A DNA stretch of 64,000 nt from Pseudoclavibacter sp. AY1F1 (GCF_002931075.1 NZ_PSTQ01000001.1:310001-374000); one strand, 5' to 3'. Positions 34,005 to 43,486 are shown, numbered from the stretch's first letter. A program made the numbers and translations. Notes: a model not told the origin generated them from the letters alone.

Positions 34005-34736
34005 GTGAAGCCAGTATTCGGAAGGCGCGGCGGAGACCGATCTCAGGATGACGCAGCCCCGGCATCGGCGCCGAAGCCAGCGACGTCGCTGAAAGACCTG
34101 CTGGTTCCCGTCGACGTGCTTGTGGCGCGCGCCGCGTATCTCGAGCTACTGCTTTTCCAGGAGCTCTCGGCCATCGTCAACGAGGCGCCCGCGCTTGCCA
34201 ACAAGCAGCACATCGGCGCAGCGGCGAACGCCGCGCTCGAGCGTCATAGGGCGCTGCTCGGAGGCGCTGAAGCCGCTGCGGAAGCGGCTGCCATCGCCCG
34301 CATCGGCGAGGCTGCCAAGCACTTTGCCGGCTACCCGGAACGTGTACTCGGGCACGACTGGGCCCAGCGGCTCCTGAGCTGCCACCTCTCGTCAGGCTTT
34401 TTCCGCGACTTCTTCGGCGAGGTCGCCGAGCACGGCGGGCGGAGCTACCGCGATGCGCTCGCGCCCGTCTTCATCACCGACGAGGAACGCGACCAGCTGC
34501 TACCGGTCATCGAGGCCGCCATCCACTATGAGGACGGGCTCGGCGACAGGCTTGCCATGTGGGGTCGGCGCATCGTCGGCGACACGGTGCTCGCGATCCG
34601 GCTCGCGCTGGACGTCCCGCTCGGATCGAGCGGCGATGCACGCCTCCCCGACGGGGAGGCGCAGCTCGAGAAGCTCGCCTCTGTGCTCTACGCGGGCCAT
34701 TCGCGCCGGATGAACACGCTGGGCCTCGCCGCCTAG
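34005..34736 (+). CDS. Ferritin-like/MiaE-like fold protein
   Basis: A 243-residue helical protein. It contains four long helices with acidic/His positions that fit a ferritin-like diiron fold: 'AAYLELLLFQELSAIVNEAP' early, 'SCHLSSGFFRDFFGEVAEH' in the middle, and 'AAIHYEDGLGDRLAMWGRRIVGD' late (given here as fragments). Relatives in Actinobacteria are called ferritin-like fold-containing proteins, distantly similar to the tRNA hydroxylase MiaE. However, a full E..ExxH...E..ExxH ligand set is not evident, so metal binding is uncertain. GTG 34005 was chosen because of the TAGGAT box 6 bases upstream. From memory, homologues lie beside the DEAD helicase in mycobacteria. Confidence 0.7.
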   Translation: MKPVFGRRGGDRSQDDAAPASAPKPATSLKDLLVPVDVLVARAAYLELLLFQELSAIVNEAPALANKQHIGAAANAALERHRALLGGAEAAAEAAAIARIGEAAKHFAGYPERVLGHDWAQRLLSCHLSSGFFRDFFGEVAEHGGRSYRDALAPVFITDEERDQLLPVIEAAIHYEDGLGDRLAMWGRRIVGDTVLAIRLALDVPLGSSGDARLPDGEAQLEKLASVLYAGHSRRMNTLGLAA

Positions 34737-34799
34737 GGCGGCGTCCGACACGCGGCCGGGCATCGCTCGGGGCGTCGAGGCAGGACCCCTGGCACGCCG

Positions 34800-34852
34800 A
34801 AGGGCCCCGCTGCTCGGCACTCCCAAAGGTGTGCTCGAGGACCGGGGCCCTT
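34800..34852. terminator. Terminator-like inverted repeat after the ferritin-like gene
   Basis: AAGGGCCCCG and CGGGGCCCTT (ends 34800 and 34852) form a 10-bp stem with a 33-base loop that can fold further. It lies between convergent stops at 34736 and 34882. Confidence 0.55.
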
Positions 34853-34881
34853 GGCGCTGTGCGAGTCTCTGCCCGCTTCGC

Positions 34882-35205
34882 CTACGTGGTCTGCGCTCGG
34901 CCCAGGTGGCTGAGGCGGTGCAGGAGATCGTCGTCGTCGTGCTGGCGGCGGTTGCTCAGCGACCATCCGACGACCACAGTGGCAATCGCCGAGGCTGCAA
35001 GCGTGATCACCCAGATCCAGCCACCGTCGTAGGCCAGCCACGGGGCAGCGCCCTGGAGCCAGGTCAGCGCCTGCCACACGACGAGTGCGACGATGCCGCC
35101 GAGCGCTGGGAGCAGCACCGGGCCACGCGTGGCACGGTGCGGCGCGGCGAACTGCACGGCGACGCCGAGCAGGATCCCCGCGAGGCCCGCGAACATGAGT
35201 TCCAT
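34882..35205 (-). CDS. Small three-helix membrane protein, unknown
   Basis: A 107-residue protein with three hydrophobic segments (about residues 5-22, 30-50 and 62-82) and a charged C-terminus (SNRRQHDDDDLLHRLSHLGRAQ). No conserved catalytic residues were recognised. The ATG at 35205 lies 10 bases after the DUF3107 stop on the same strand and has only a weak ribosome site, so it is probably read with DUF3107. I do not recognise the family. Confidence 0.65.
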   Translation of the reverse strand: MELMFAGLAGILLGVAVQFAAPHRATRGPVLLPALGGIVALVVWQALTWLQGAAPWLAYDGGWIWVITLAASAIATVVVGWSLSNRRQHDDDDLLHRLSHLGRAQTT

Positions 35206-35214
35206 GGCGAAGGG

Positions 35215-35439
35215 CTAGGCGATGAAGCCGACGCGGCGAGCCTGGTCGCCGGAGAGCTCCACGTACAGGATGTTCGCGGTCGCGACGAGGTACGAGCGCG
35301 ACTTCGAGTCGTGCAGCTTGACGATCGCCGCGTCCTTCGCGACCGCTTCTTCGATGATGCGCTCGAAATCGTCCTTGGTGAGATCAGTCTCGAACGAGAG
35401 CTCTCGTGGGGCGTGCTTGATGCCGATGCGAACTTCCAC
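35215..35439 (-). CDS. DUF3107 small conserved protein
   Basis: A 74-residue protein, starting GTG 35439 (VEVRIGIKHAPREL). AAAGG lies just upstream, and a TAGCCT box at 35474-35479 (minus strand) would give a leader of about 28 bases. DUF3107 is widespread and short in Actinobacteria. The sequence 'VGFIA' ends it, and the segment 'SRSYLVATANILYVEL' suggests a small beta-sheet domain. Function unknown. It is divergent from adnA. Confidence 0.9.
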   Translation of the reverse strand: MEVRIGIKHAPRELSFETDLTKDDFERIIEEAVAKDAAIVKLHDSKSRSYLVATANILYVELSGDQARRVGFIA

Positions 35440-35593
35440 TTGGCGCCTTTCGGATGCGAACGGGTGTCTGGCTAGGCTACCGGCAGCCCGAGGGCCTGGC
35501 TCGCATTGGCTCCGTCTTTCGCCGTGGGCGCAACACGCCTGCCCGACCGCGGGCGAAATCGCGGGGCTTCTCTCGAATGTCGGTACCCCGAGA

Positions 35594-35599
35594 TACCGT
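35594..35599 (+). promoter_or_regulatory. -10 box TACCGT, leaderless type, for adnA
   Basis: TACCGT is followed by 6 bases (gactcc) and ATG 35606. It would drive the adnA-adnB operon. Confidence 0.6.
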
Positions 35600-35605
35600 G
35601 ACTCC

Positions 35606-38600
35606 ATGACTTCAGGACCTGCACACGAGGCTGCGTTCCTCGACGCCACGCAGCGCTTTGTTCTCGACGCCGACACCGAGGCGCACCTCAGCGTCGTCGG
35701 GGCGCCAGGGTCTGGGAAGACGACAACACTCGTTGAGCTGCTCGCCGAGCGCGTCCTCGTGGGTGGGCTCGCGACCACCGAGGTGCTTGCGCTGACGCCG
35801 GACAGGCGGAGCGCGGCTCGGCTCCGAGAGGTGATCGGTGAGCGCCTGGCGGTCAGCACTCCTGGCGCGATGGCGCGCACGCCGGAATCCGTGGCGTTCG
35901 AGATCGTTCGGGCCGACCGCGCGCGGCAGGGGCTGCAGGCACCTCAGCTGTTCACCGGGGCGGATGAGGACACGATCCTCGCGGAGCTCATCCAGAGCGA
36001 TCTCGAGGCGCGCGCGGCGACGGAGCCAGCGCAGCTGAACGCGGCGCCGATCGAGTGGGTACCGCCCGTCACCCTCGAAGCCATCGGACTGCGCGGGTTC
36101 CGAGCAGAGATCCGCGACCTCCTGGCGGCGATGTCCGAGTACGACGTGACGCCCGAGCGCCTCGAGGAGCTCGCGCACCTGCGACCCGTGTGGTCCGGCG
36201 CTGCGGCCCTGGCGAGGCAGTTCCGCGAAAGCGTTTCGCAGGCGAAGCCGAACGCCTTCGACACTCCCGGCATCGTGCTGGAGGCGGTGAGCATCGTGCA
36301 CTCTGCGACGCGCCTCGACTCCTTCTCGGATCTCAAGCTGCTCCTCGTCGACGACGTGCACGAGTTCACGGAGTCAGGCAGGCGACTTCTTGTCGCCTTT
36401 GCGCTGCGCGGAGTCCGCGTCGTCTCCTTCGGCGACCCGGACATCACGACGGGGGGATTCAGGGGGTCAAGGCCTGAGCTCGCCGCCGACTGGCGAGGTG
36501 AGACCCGAGGTGCACTGCAGGAGCCGCGTCGGCTTGTCCTCGGCACCGTCCATCGGGGCAGCGCCGAGCTCAGGGCGTTTGTGCGCGGGGTCACGGAGGG
36601 CATCGGCGTCCAGCGCGAATCTCGGCACCGGCTGGCGGAGGCAGTACACGCCGCTTCTCCGCCAGCATCCGTGCCCCCGGCCGTCGCTCGATTCTCCGCG
36701 CCCTCGTCGGCGGCGGAGTGCCGCGGCATCGCCGACTATCTCCGGGAGCTGCACCTCCTCCACGACGTGCCATGGGACCAGATGGCCGTCATCACCCGTC
36801 GGGGCGGCAGCATCGAATCCCTCAGGCGCCAGCTCGCGAAGCTCGAGGTGCCGACGAGTTCCTCGCAGGCCCTCCCTGCGGCGCGGGACAAAGCAGTCCA
36901 GGCCGTCGTCAAGCTCGCTGCTATCGCGAGCGGGGCTGAGGAGCTCACCCCAGAAGCCATCGCAGAGCTCGCCGGCTCTCCGGTCTTCGCGATCGACCCC
37001 GTGCAGCTGCGCCGCGTTCGACGGGCGCTGCGTCTCGACGAGATCGCCGCAGGGGGAAACCGGCCGGCAGATGAGCTGCTCGTCGAAGCGGTCTCCCGGG
37101 TGGCCGGCCTGCGGCTCCTCACCGACCCGGACGCCCCGGCATCCGCGACGTTCGAGCGGCTGCTCGCGACCGGCGGCTCCGCGACCGGACGGAGCGCAAC
37201 GAGGGCACTGCAGCAGCTCGGTTCGCTGCTCCGTGCGGTCGCGGGGGAGATCGAGGCCGCGGGGGGCCAACAGCGAAGCATCGCCGCCGACGAGGTCCTC
37301 TACTCGGTGTGGGAGCGTCTCGGCCTTGCCAAGACCTGGCGCGAGGCGGCCCTCGGCTCCGGCCCGCGGGCCGAGCAGATCGGCGCCCACCTCGATGCCC
37401 TTGTCACGCTCTTCGACGTTGGCAAGAGATTTGTCGAGCGGCAGCCGGACGCGAGCATCGACGACTTCCTCCTGCAGTGGTCGGGCAGCGAGGTGACGGC
37501 CGACTCCCTGGCCGGTCGGACGGACGGCGGGACGGTCACCGTCACGACGCCCGCGGCGGTGCTCGGTCGCCAGTTCAGGGTGGTTGTCGTCGCCGGACTC
37601 TCCGATGGCGTCTGGCCGAACCTCCGCCTCCGCGATTCCCTGCTTGGAGCCGGCCAGCTGGCCGAGCTCGAACGCGGCATCGACACAACGAGGGACCTCG
37701 TCGATCGCCGACTCGAGGTGCTGTACGACGAGCGCCGCATGTTCGCGCAAGCCGTCTCCCGATCGTCTGAGTGGCTGCTTCTGACCGCGGAGGAGAGTGA
37801 GGACAGTGCCCCGTCACCATTCTTCCTTCTGTCCTCACGCACCTGGGACGACGCAGCAGCGGAAAACGCTGAGTCAGCGCTGGGCGCGTTGACACTGCGT
37901 GGGCTCGTCGGTGAGCTGCGTCGCGCCGCGATCGTTCGGGGGATCGATCCGTCGGAGGCCGCCGGCCTCGCGAGGCTCGTCGAAGAGGGCGTCCCGGGTG
38001 CCGATCCCGCGCAGTGGTACGGACTTGGCGGTCCCACCACCGGGAGACCGCTCCACGACCCGAGTGACCCGAACACGAGCATCCCCGTCTCGCCCTCGAA
38101 CATCGAGAGCTTCGAAGACTGTGGAGTCAACTGGTTCGTCAGCGCTCACGGAGGGGGCAGTACCAGCGAGAGTATGAACGTCGGCAACATCGTGCATGCA
38201 GCGGCCGAGTTCGACTTCCCAGATCTCGAGGCGCGCACGGCCTTCGCCCAGGCGCGCCTCCGCTCGAGCGACTTCGACGCGCCCTGGCAAGAGACGGCGG
38301 CTCGCGCGAAGGTCGATGAGCTCGTCCGCAATCTTTCGGCCTACCTGCACCGAGTGAATCTCGGGGGAGGAGCACTCCTCGGGGCCGAGCGGTCCTTCAC
38401 GGTCGAGGTGCGCGTCGAAGGCGAGGAGAGCGCGAAGATAACACTCCGCGGCAAGATCGACCGCATCGAGAGCACAGCCGCAGGCTCGATAGACGTCGTC
38501 GACTTCAAGACCGGGAAATCGATGCCGTCGAGCGACTCGATGTCCACGAATGCCCAACTCGCCGCGTACCAGCTCGCCCTGTCGACGGGAGCAGTGAGCG

Positions 38601-38962
38601 ACCCCGTCGAGCGCCCAGCTCAAGCGGTTGCGCTGCCGCCGCGGAGTGACCGCGGGGAGACGATTCCGGCGGCCCAGGTGCACGAGGCGAAACTCGTCTT
38701 CCTCGCAAAGCCGACAACCAAGCAGGAGTGGAGCGAGCGCACGCAGCAACCCTTCGATGAAGCGGAGACCTCCGAGTTCTTCGACCGCGTCCGGAGCGTC
38801 GCCCTCGGGATGATCGGCATCCCAGCGTCCCACGATCGTCGATCCCCGGCGGATGCGGTCGCATCCGCCCACTACGAAGCCCACCTCGAGTCCCACTGCC
38901 TTGGCTCGTTCGGTGGCGGACGAGCGTGCGCACTGCACGCCGCATCGGAGGTCACCGAGTGA
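35606..38962 (+). CDS. adnA: AdnA-like helicase-nuclease subunit (RecB/AddB-type)
   Basis: A 1118-residue UvrD-like helicase with a C-terminal PD-(D/E)XK nuclease, one half of the AdnAB heterodimer that resects double-strand breaks in Actinobacteria. Walker A is GAPGSGKTT (Lys38). The motif II position reads LLVDDVHEF (D249-D250-V-H-E253) instead of DExQD, and motif III reads 'FGDPDITTGGFRG'. The nuclease motif is VDVVDFKTGK (Asp966, Lys968). Cysteines near 'FEDCGVNWF' and 'SHCLGSFGGGRACAL' resemble the Fe-S staple of AddB-type nucleases, but one of the usual four is missing. I chose ATG 35606, 6 bases after TACCGT. Its stop overlaps the adnB start (GTGA). Confidence 0.88.
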   Translation: MTSGPAHEAAFLDATQRFVLDADTEAHLSVVGAPGSGKTTTLVELLAERVLVGGLATTEVLALTPDRRSAARLREVIGERLAVSTPGAMARTPESVAFEIVRADRARQGLQAPQLFTGADEDTILAELIQSDLEARAATEPAQLNAAPIEWVPPVTLEAIGLRGFRAEIRDLLAAMSEYDVTPERLEELAHLRPVWSGAAALARQFRESVSQAKPNAFDTPGIVLEAVSIVHSATRLDSFSDLKLLLVDDVHEFTESGRRLLVAFALRGVRVVSFGDPDITTGGFRGSRPELAADWRGETRGALQEPRRLVLGTVHRGSAELRAFVRGVTEGIGVQRESRHRLAEAVHAASPPASVPPAVARFSAPSSAAECRGIADYLRELHLLHDVPWDQMAVITRRGGSIESLRRQLAKLEVPTSSSQALPAARDKAVQAVVKLAAIASGAEELTPEAIAELAGSPVFAIDPVQLRRVRRALRLDEIAAGGNRPADELLVEAVSRVAGLRLLTDPDAPASATFERLLATGGSATGRSATRALQQLGSLLRAVAGEIEAAGGQQRSIAADEVLYSVWERLGLAKTWREAALGSGPRAEQIGAHLDALVTLFDVGKRFVERQPDASIDDFLLQWSGSEVTADSLAGRTDGGTVTVTTPAAVLGRQFRVVVVAGLSDGVWPNLRLRDSLLGAGQLAELERGIDTTRDLVDRRLEVLYDERRMFAQAVSRSSEWLLLTAEESEDSAPSPFFLLSSRTWDDAAAENAESALGALTLRGLVGELRRAAIVRGIDPSEAAGLARLVEEGVPGADPAQWYGLGGPTTGRPLHDPSDPNTSIPVSPSNIESFEDCGVNWFVSAHGGGSTSESMNVGNIVHAAAEFDFPDLEARTAFAQARLRSSDFDAPWQETAARAKVDELVRNLSAYLHRVNLGGGALLGAERSFTVEVRVEGEESAKITLRGKIDRIESTAAGSIDVVDFKTGKSMPSSDSMSTNAQLAAYQLALSTGAVSDPVERPAQAVALPPRSDRGETIPAAQVHEAKLVFLAKPTTKQEWSERTQQPFDEAETSEFFDRVRSVALGMIGIPASHDRRSPADAVASAHYEAHLESHCLGSFGGGRACALHAASEVTE

Positions 38963-41900
38963 CACACATCTGGCCTGCAGGAGCCGTTACCCACGGCGAC
39001 ATCGCGTTAGCGCTCGCCGACAACGACCCAGCTCGAATGCTCGAGCCCACGGCCGAGCAGAGACTCGTGATCGAGGCACCTCCGGTGCCGAGCCTGGTCA
39101 TGGCAGGCGCAGGCAGCGGCAAGACGCAGACCATGGTCCAGCGCATCGTCTGGCTCGTGGCAGCCCAGGGCGTGCACCCCACCGAGATACTCGGGCTCAC
39201 CTTCACCCGCAAAGCGGCAGGAGAGCTGCGGGAGCGAGTGCAGCTGGCCCTCGCGCGGCTCCGCAGCGAAGGGCTCATCGGCGGAGACGAGTTCGCGACA
39301 CCCGAGGTCTCTACCTACAACTCGTTTGCAAACCGTGTGTTCTCGGAGAACGCGCTCCTCATCGGGCAGGAGCCAGATGCGCGCATCGTTGACGAGATGA
39401 CGGCCTTCGCTCTCATGAGGAACGTCGTGCTCGCGAGCGACGACTCGCGGCTGAGCTCCCTCGACCTGCAACTGAGCGCGATCACGAACCTGGCGCTCAA
39501 CGTGGCGCGCGCGCTGCGCGACAACCAGCTCTCGACGGCCGCGTGCGACGCATTCGTGGCGGAGTTCCGAAGGGTCGGTGACCTGCCGGGCCGGGGCAAG
39601 GCGAATTCGCCGAGCAAGCCCGTTGTTGATGCAGTCGCGATCTTGGATGAGCTGCCGATCTTCGTGGCGCTCGCCGAGCGCTATCAACTCGAGAAGCGCA
39701 AGCGAGGGCTCATCGAATTCTCTGACCAGGTCACGTTCGCGGCGGAGATCTGCGCGGCGACACCGGCCGTCGTCGAGGAGCTCCGCACCAGGCACCGCTT
39801 CGTTATCCTCGATGAGTACCAAGATACGAGCGTCGGCCAGACTCGCCTGCTCGGCACGATCTTCAGCGATCACCCCGTGCTTGCAGTTGGCGATCCCAAG
39901 CAGTCGATCTACGGGTGGCGGGGCGCCAGCCCAGGCAACATGCGCCGGTTCCACGGAGACTTCAGGTCGCGCATCGTGCCACCCGCCCAGGAACCCACCT
40001 TCCAGCTCTCCATCTCTTGGCGGAACGATGCCAGGATCCTCGACGCCGCGAATCAGGTGGCGTCACGGCTGCCGGAGGCAAGCGACCCGGGCGTCACGCA
40101 GCTCGGAACGCGCCCGGGCGCGGGAGACGGACGCGTCTCGCTCGCCTTTGCGGAGACTCTCGATGAGGAAGCCGAGGCCGTGGCGACCTGGATGCGCGAG
40201 CGCATCGTCGTCGAAGGTGAGCGGCAGCCTCCCTCTGGTGCCGTGCTCCTGAGAGCGCGCAAGCTCCTGCCCCTCTTCTCCGCGGCGCTGACCCGCGCCG
40301 GCGTGCCCAACCGAGTCATCGGGTTGGGAGGGCTCCTGTCCGCACCGGAGGTCGTGGACCTGCGCTGCGCCATGCGCGTCGCACACGATTCCACGGCAGG
40401 CAACGAACTCATCCGCCTGCTCGTCGGCGCCAAATACCAGTTCGGGATCGCCGATGTGAAGCTCATCCACGACGTCTCGCGCAGCCTCGCGAACAGGGAC
40501 GTCACGATGCAGTCGCTCGCCGACGACGTACGGGCGAGCAAACGCGAACTCGCAACCGGCGACGACGAGGTTCCCCTGCAGGAGGCGCTCGACTTCCTCG
40601 CGGCCAGGATCACTGCCGAAAGAAGAAGGGACGAGCCGGACTCCTGGCTCATGGGCCTCAGCGAGGAAGCCCTTCGGCGCATCCCCCTCGTGAGCCAACT
40701 CATCGGCGAGCTCCGGCGCAGCGTCGGCCTCCCCATCACGAGCTTCGTCGATGCCACTATCTCGATCATGGGCCTCGACCTCGAGGTCACGGCGAACCCC
40801 GGGAACATCGCGAGAGTCGGCAACCTCGATGCGTTTGCCGAGGCGGCCGCCGCGTTTGCATCAGCAGAGCCTGACGCAGATCTCGGCGCCTTCCTGGACT
40901 GGGTCGAGATCGCGGCGGGAGACGATTCCCTCGCTCCGGTCCAGGAACAAGCGGAGCCCGGCGTTGTCCAGTTGCTCAGCATCCATGGTTCGAAGGGCCT
41001 CGAGTGGGACTTCGTCGCGGTGCCTCGCAGCGTCGAGGGCGAGATGCCGAGCACCTCGCGGGACGGACTCGGTTGGATCAGGCGCGGCGTGATCCCATAC
41101 GAGCTGCTGCTCGACGCGCATGACCGCCCCGAGCTCCCCTGGAGAGGCGCGGAGACGCAGAAGGAGCTCGCCGACCTCATGGTGGAGCTCAAGCAGCTCA
41201 TCAAGGAGCGAAACGACGACGAGGAGCGTCGGCTGGCGTACGTCGCCTACACCCGGGCACGCCACGAGCTGCTCATCTCAGGGTCCTACTGGAGCGCCAT
41301 CCATAAGTCGGCGCGCAAGGTCTCCGTCTTCGTCGACGAGCTCGCCGAAGCTGGCATCATCGAAGCCCCGCCAGCGAACACGCTCGAGTCTGCGCCTGCC
41401 TCGCTCGCCGCGGACAGCATCGTCTGGCCGCACAGGCCGTTCAGCCCGGACCGGCTCGAACGCGTCCAGGGGCTCGCTGCCGCGGTGGATCACGCTCTCC
41501 GGTCCGGTGCTGTCCCAGAGAGCCAGCTCGGGAAGCGCATCGACCTGCTGCTCCGGGAGCGCGCTGACCGGGGCACTCTCGGCGGCATCCAGCTGCCTGC
41601 GCGCTTCGCGGCCTCCAAATTCAAGGACCTCGTCACCGATCCGGCAGAGATCGCAGCGCAGCTGCGGCGGCCTATGCCGCAGAAGCCGTTCAGGCAGACG
41701 CGCATAGGAACGATGTTCCACGCTTGGGTCGAGGCCCACTACGCGGCGCCAAACGTCGGCGGGGACCTCCTCGGCATGGCGGAGCTCTTCGGGACAGAAG
41801 ATGCGGCGCTCAGCGGCCTCGCCGATGCGTCGAGTGCCGATTTCGCTGAACTCGAGCGCTTGCAGGACGCGTTCCTGGAGACCCCGTGGCCCCACAGGTC

Positions 41901-42249
41901 TCCGATCCTCGTCGAGCAGACCATCGAGTTCCGCCTCGGCGAGCGGACGGTCGTCTGCAAGATCGACGCGGTCTTCGAGCACAACGGCCGCGTCGAGGTC
42001 GTCGACTGGAAGACCGGAAGAGTGCCAAGCGGGGAGAGCGCACGCTGGGAGCGCCAGCTCCAGCTGGCGCTCTACACCCTCGCTTACTCCGAGCACACCG
42101 GGGTGCCTCCCGAGCAGATCGATGCCGTGCTCGTCTACGTCCGCGAAGGCGAGGAGATCCGAGTTCCGGAGGTCACCGGACGAGTCGAGCTGGAGCGTCT
42201 GCTGGCGGAGGCCGAAGCAGCACTCAGCGTCGCGAATCCGTCCGCATGA
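38959..42249 (+). CDS. adnB: AdnB-like helicase-nuclease subunit (AddA-type)
   Basis: A 1096-residue SF1 helicase-nuclease partner of the upstream gene. The motor is canonical: Walker A AGAGSGKT (Lys55), Ia 'TFTRKAAGELRER', II LDEYQDTS (Asp285), III 'GDPKQSIYGWRGA', V 'IHGSKGLEWD', VI 'VAYTRARHELL'. The C-terminal nuclease has VVDWKTGR (Asp1016) followed by 'RQLQLALYTLAY'. By analogy with mycobacterial AdnAB, this is the likely lead motor, while the AdnA motor has degenerate features. It starts at GTG 38959, overlapping the adnA stop. The last 26 bases overlap the convergent kinase-like gene. Confidence 0.93.
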   Translation: MTHIWPAGAVTHGDIALALADNDPARMLEPTAEQRLVIEAPPVPSLVMAGAGSGKTQTMVQRIVWLVAAQGVHPTEILGLTFTRKAAGELRERVQLALARLRSEGLIGGDEFATPEVSTYNSFANRVFSENALLIGQEPDARIVDEMTAFALMRNVVLASDDSRLSSLDLQLSAITNLALNVARALRDNQLSTAACDAFVAEFRRVGDLPGRGKANSPSKPVVDAVAILDELPIFVALAERYQLEKRKRGLIEFSDQVTFAAEICAATPAVVEELRTRHRFVILDEYQDTSVGQTRLLGTIFSDHPVLAVGDPKQSIYGWRGASPGNMRRFHGDFRSRIVPPAQEPTFQLSISWRNDARILDAANQVASRLPEASDPGVTQLGTRPGAGDGRVSLAFAETLDEEAEAVATWMRERIVVEGERQPPSGAVLLRARKLLPLFSAALTRAGVPNRVIGLGGLLSAPEVVDLRCAMRVAHDSTAGNELIRLLVGAKYQFGIADVKLIHDVSRSLANRDVTMQSLADDVRASKRELATGDDEVPLQEALDFLAARITAERRRDEPDSWLMGLSEEALRRIPLVSQLIGELRRSVGLPITSFVDATISIMGLDLEVTANPGNIARVGNLDAFAEAAAAFASAEPDADLGAFLDWVEIAAGDDSLAPVQEQAEPGVVQLLSIHGSKGLEWDFVAVPRSVEGEMPSTSRDGLGWIRRGVIPYELLLDAHDRPELPWRGAETQKELADLMVELKQLIKERNDDEERRLAYVAYTRARHELLISGSYWSAIHKSARKVSVFVDELAEAGIIEAPPANTLESAPASLAADSIVWPHRPFSPDRLERVQGLAAAVDHALRSGAVPESQLGKRIDLLLRERADRGTLGGIQLPARFAASKFKDLVTDPAEIAAQLRRPMPQKPFRQTRIGTMFHAWVEAHYAAPNVGGDLLGMAELFGTEDAALSGLADASSADFAELERLQDAFLETPWPHRSPILVEQTIEFRLGERTVVCKIDAVFEHNGRVEVVDWKTGRVPSGESARWERQLQLALYTLAYSEHTGVPPEQIDAVLVYVREGEEIRVPEVTGRVELERLLAEAEAALSVANPSA

Positions 42250-43414
42250 AATCGTTCGGGGGAGTGTCGTCGTCGAGGTCGTCCTCCGCCGCGTGATCGA
42301 CGTCCGTGTTTGGGCTGTCGTCCGGATGCACGCCAGCCGGGGCTCCTGAACTGGCCTCGTGCAGGAGACCAGGCAGTACGGCGCTTCCCGTGTCCTGGGC
42401 GTCCGTCTGATGCGCAGGTCGCCTGGCCGCAGCCTCCTTGAGGAGCTCCTGCACCTCGGCGATATCGAGCACGGGGAGCGTCTCGTGGACAAGCGGCTGT
42501 GCCGGCGCGCGATGGATTCGGTCAACCAGCGAGTCGAGCATCCCCTCCGCATCCGCGATGATTTCAGCGTCGCTTGCGTCCACACCGTGCAGCAGCCAGC
42601 GGGCGAGCTCGAGTTCGGCGTAGAGAAGCGCGCGCTGCCGCAGCTGCCTGTCGACGGTTCCCGGGGCCTCATCCGTGTACTCGTCAAGGATGCCTCGCGC
42701 GATCGCGCCATCCAGGGAGGAGATCCAGTGGAGGTCGCGGGCGGGGTCACCCACGCGGAGGTCACTCCAGCCGAGCACCCCCCTCACCTGATTCCCGTCG
42801 GTGATGATCGAGGCGAGCCCGAGCGCGCCGTGGATGACAGTCGGCTGGAACTGCCAGAGCGAATCGTCGTCGACGGCCGCAGACCAACGACGGTCGAGGG
42901 TCACCGGTAGCCGGCCGGTCTCCTTCGCCCGCGCGATGGTCTGCGCCGCGGCCTGCCTGGCTTCGGTGGCCGAGAGCGCGGGCATGCCCGCGGCCTCCAC
43001 TGGCCCCTTCGGCAGGGAATGGATGGCGGCGATGGCACGACCGAGGCTCACGAGGAACAGAGTGCCAGGCTCGAGCGTCTCCTGGTCGGCGGGGATACCG
43101 CGCAGGAAGGTGTAGACGGCGACCCGCTCGCGCTTCTCCGCCAGGCTGCCGAGGACCTCGGAGACCTGGAAGGGAAGTCGGCTGCGCATGCCGGGCGTCA
43201 GCACGGCGAGCGCCCGGACGTCGGCAAGCTGCTCCTGCGCCGCCGCCGCCGACGTCGGGCGCCGCGCGATGATCGTCTCGCCATCCCGGAGAGTCAGCAA
43301 CGCGGCGTCGAAGTCGCCGTGCGCTTCGTACGTGTGCTCGAGGGCCGCAGCCACGTCGAGGTCGGGGACAGCGGCCACGGCAAGTGCCGCGAGTTCCAGC
43401 GAGAGCTCAGCCAT
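42224..43414 (-). CDS. APH-fold phosphotransferase-like protein, catalytic Asp missing
   Basis: A 396-residue protein with an aminoglycoside/macrolide-phosphotransferase (APH) fold. At the catalytic loop, where active kinases read H-G-D-x-x-x-x-N, this one has VIHGALGLASI (H195-G196-A197), so the base Asp and the metal-binding Asn are both lost. The next motif is VLGWSDLRVGDPARD with Asp218 retained. It may be a pseudokinase that binds but does not phosphorylate. The last 80 residues are acidic and low-complexity. It starts at ATG 43414, 6 bases after TACCCT, and its 3' end overlaps adnB by 26 bases. Confidence 0.85.
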   Translation of the reverse strand: MAELSLELAALAVAAVPDLDVAAALEHTYEAHGDFDAALLTLRDGETIIARRPTSAAAAQEQLADVRALAVLTPGMRSRLPFQVSEVLGSLAEKRERVAVYTFLRGIPADQETLEPGTLFLVSLGRAIAAIHSLPKGPVEAAGMPALSATEARQAAAQTIARAKETGRLPVTLDRRWSAAVDDDSLWQFQPTVIHGALGLASIITDGNQVRGVLGWSDLRVGDPARDLHWISSLDGAIARGILDEYTDEAPGTVDRQLRQRALLYAELELARWLLHGVDASDAEIIADAEGMLDSLVDRIHRAPAQPLVHETLPVLDIAEVQELLKEAAARRPAHQTDAQDTGSAVLPGLLHEASSGAPAGVHPDDSPNTDVDHAAEDDLDDDTPPNDFMRTDSRR

Positions 43415-43420
43415 GGGACC

Positions 43421-43426
43421 AGGGTA
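43421..43426 (-). promoter_or_regulatory. -10 box TACCCT, leaderless type, for the APH-fold gene
   Basis: On the minus strand TACCCT is followed by 6 bases and ATG 43414. Confidence 0.6.
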
Positions 43427-43480
43427 GGAGGCAGGGCCGAAGCTGGGTGAGTGCCACGCCCGCAGGGCCTCGAGGCGACC

Positions 43481-43486
43481 TAGGAT
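43481..43486 (+). promoter_or_regulatory. -10 box TAGGAT for nudC
   Basis: TAGGAT overlaps the first in-frame ATG (43485), which therefore cannot be in the mRNA. The next ATG is at 43497, 10 bases after the box. Confidence 0.5.

Noticed and set aside
35222-35605. Extension of adnA upstream of 35606
   Set aside because: It overlaps DUF3107 in antisense. ATG 35606 sits 6 bases after TACCGT and directly precedes the helicase domain.
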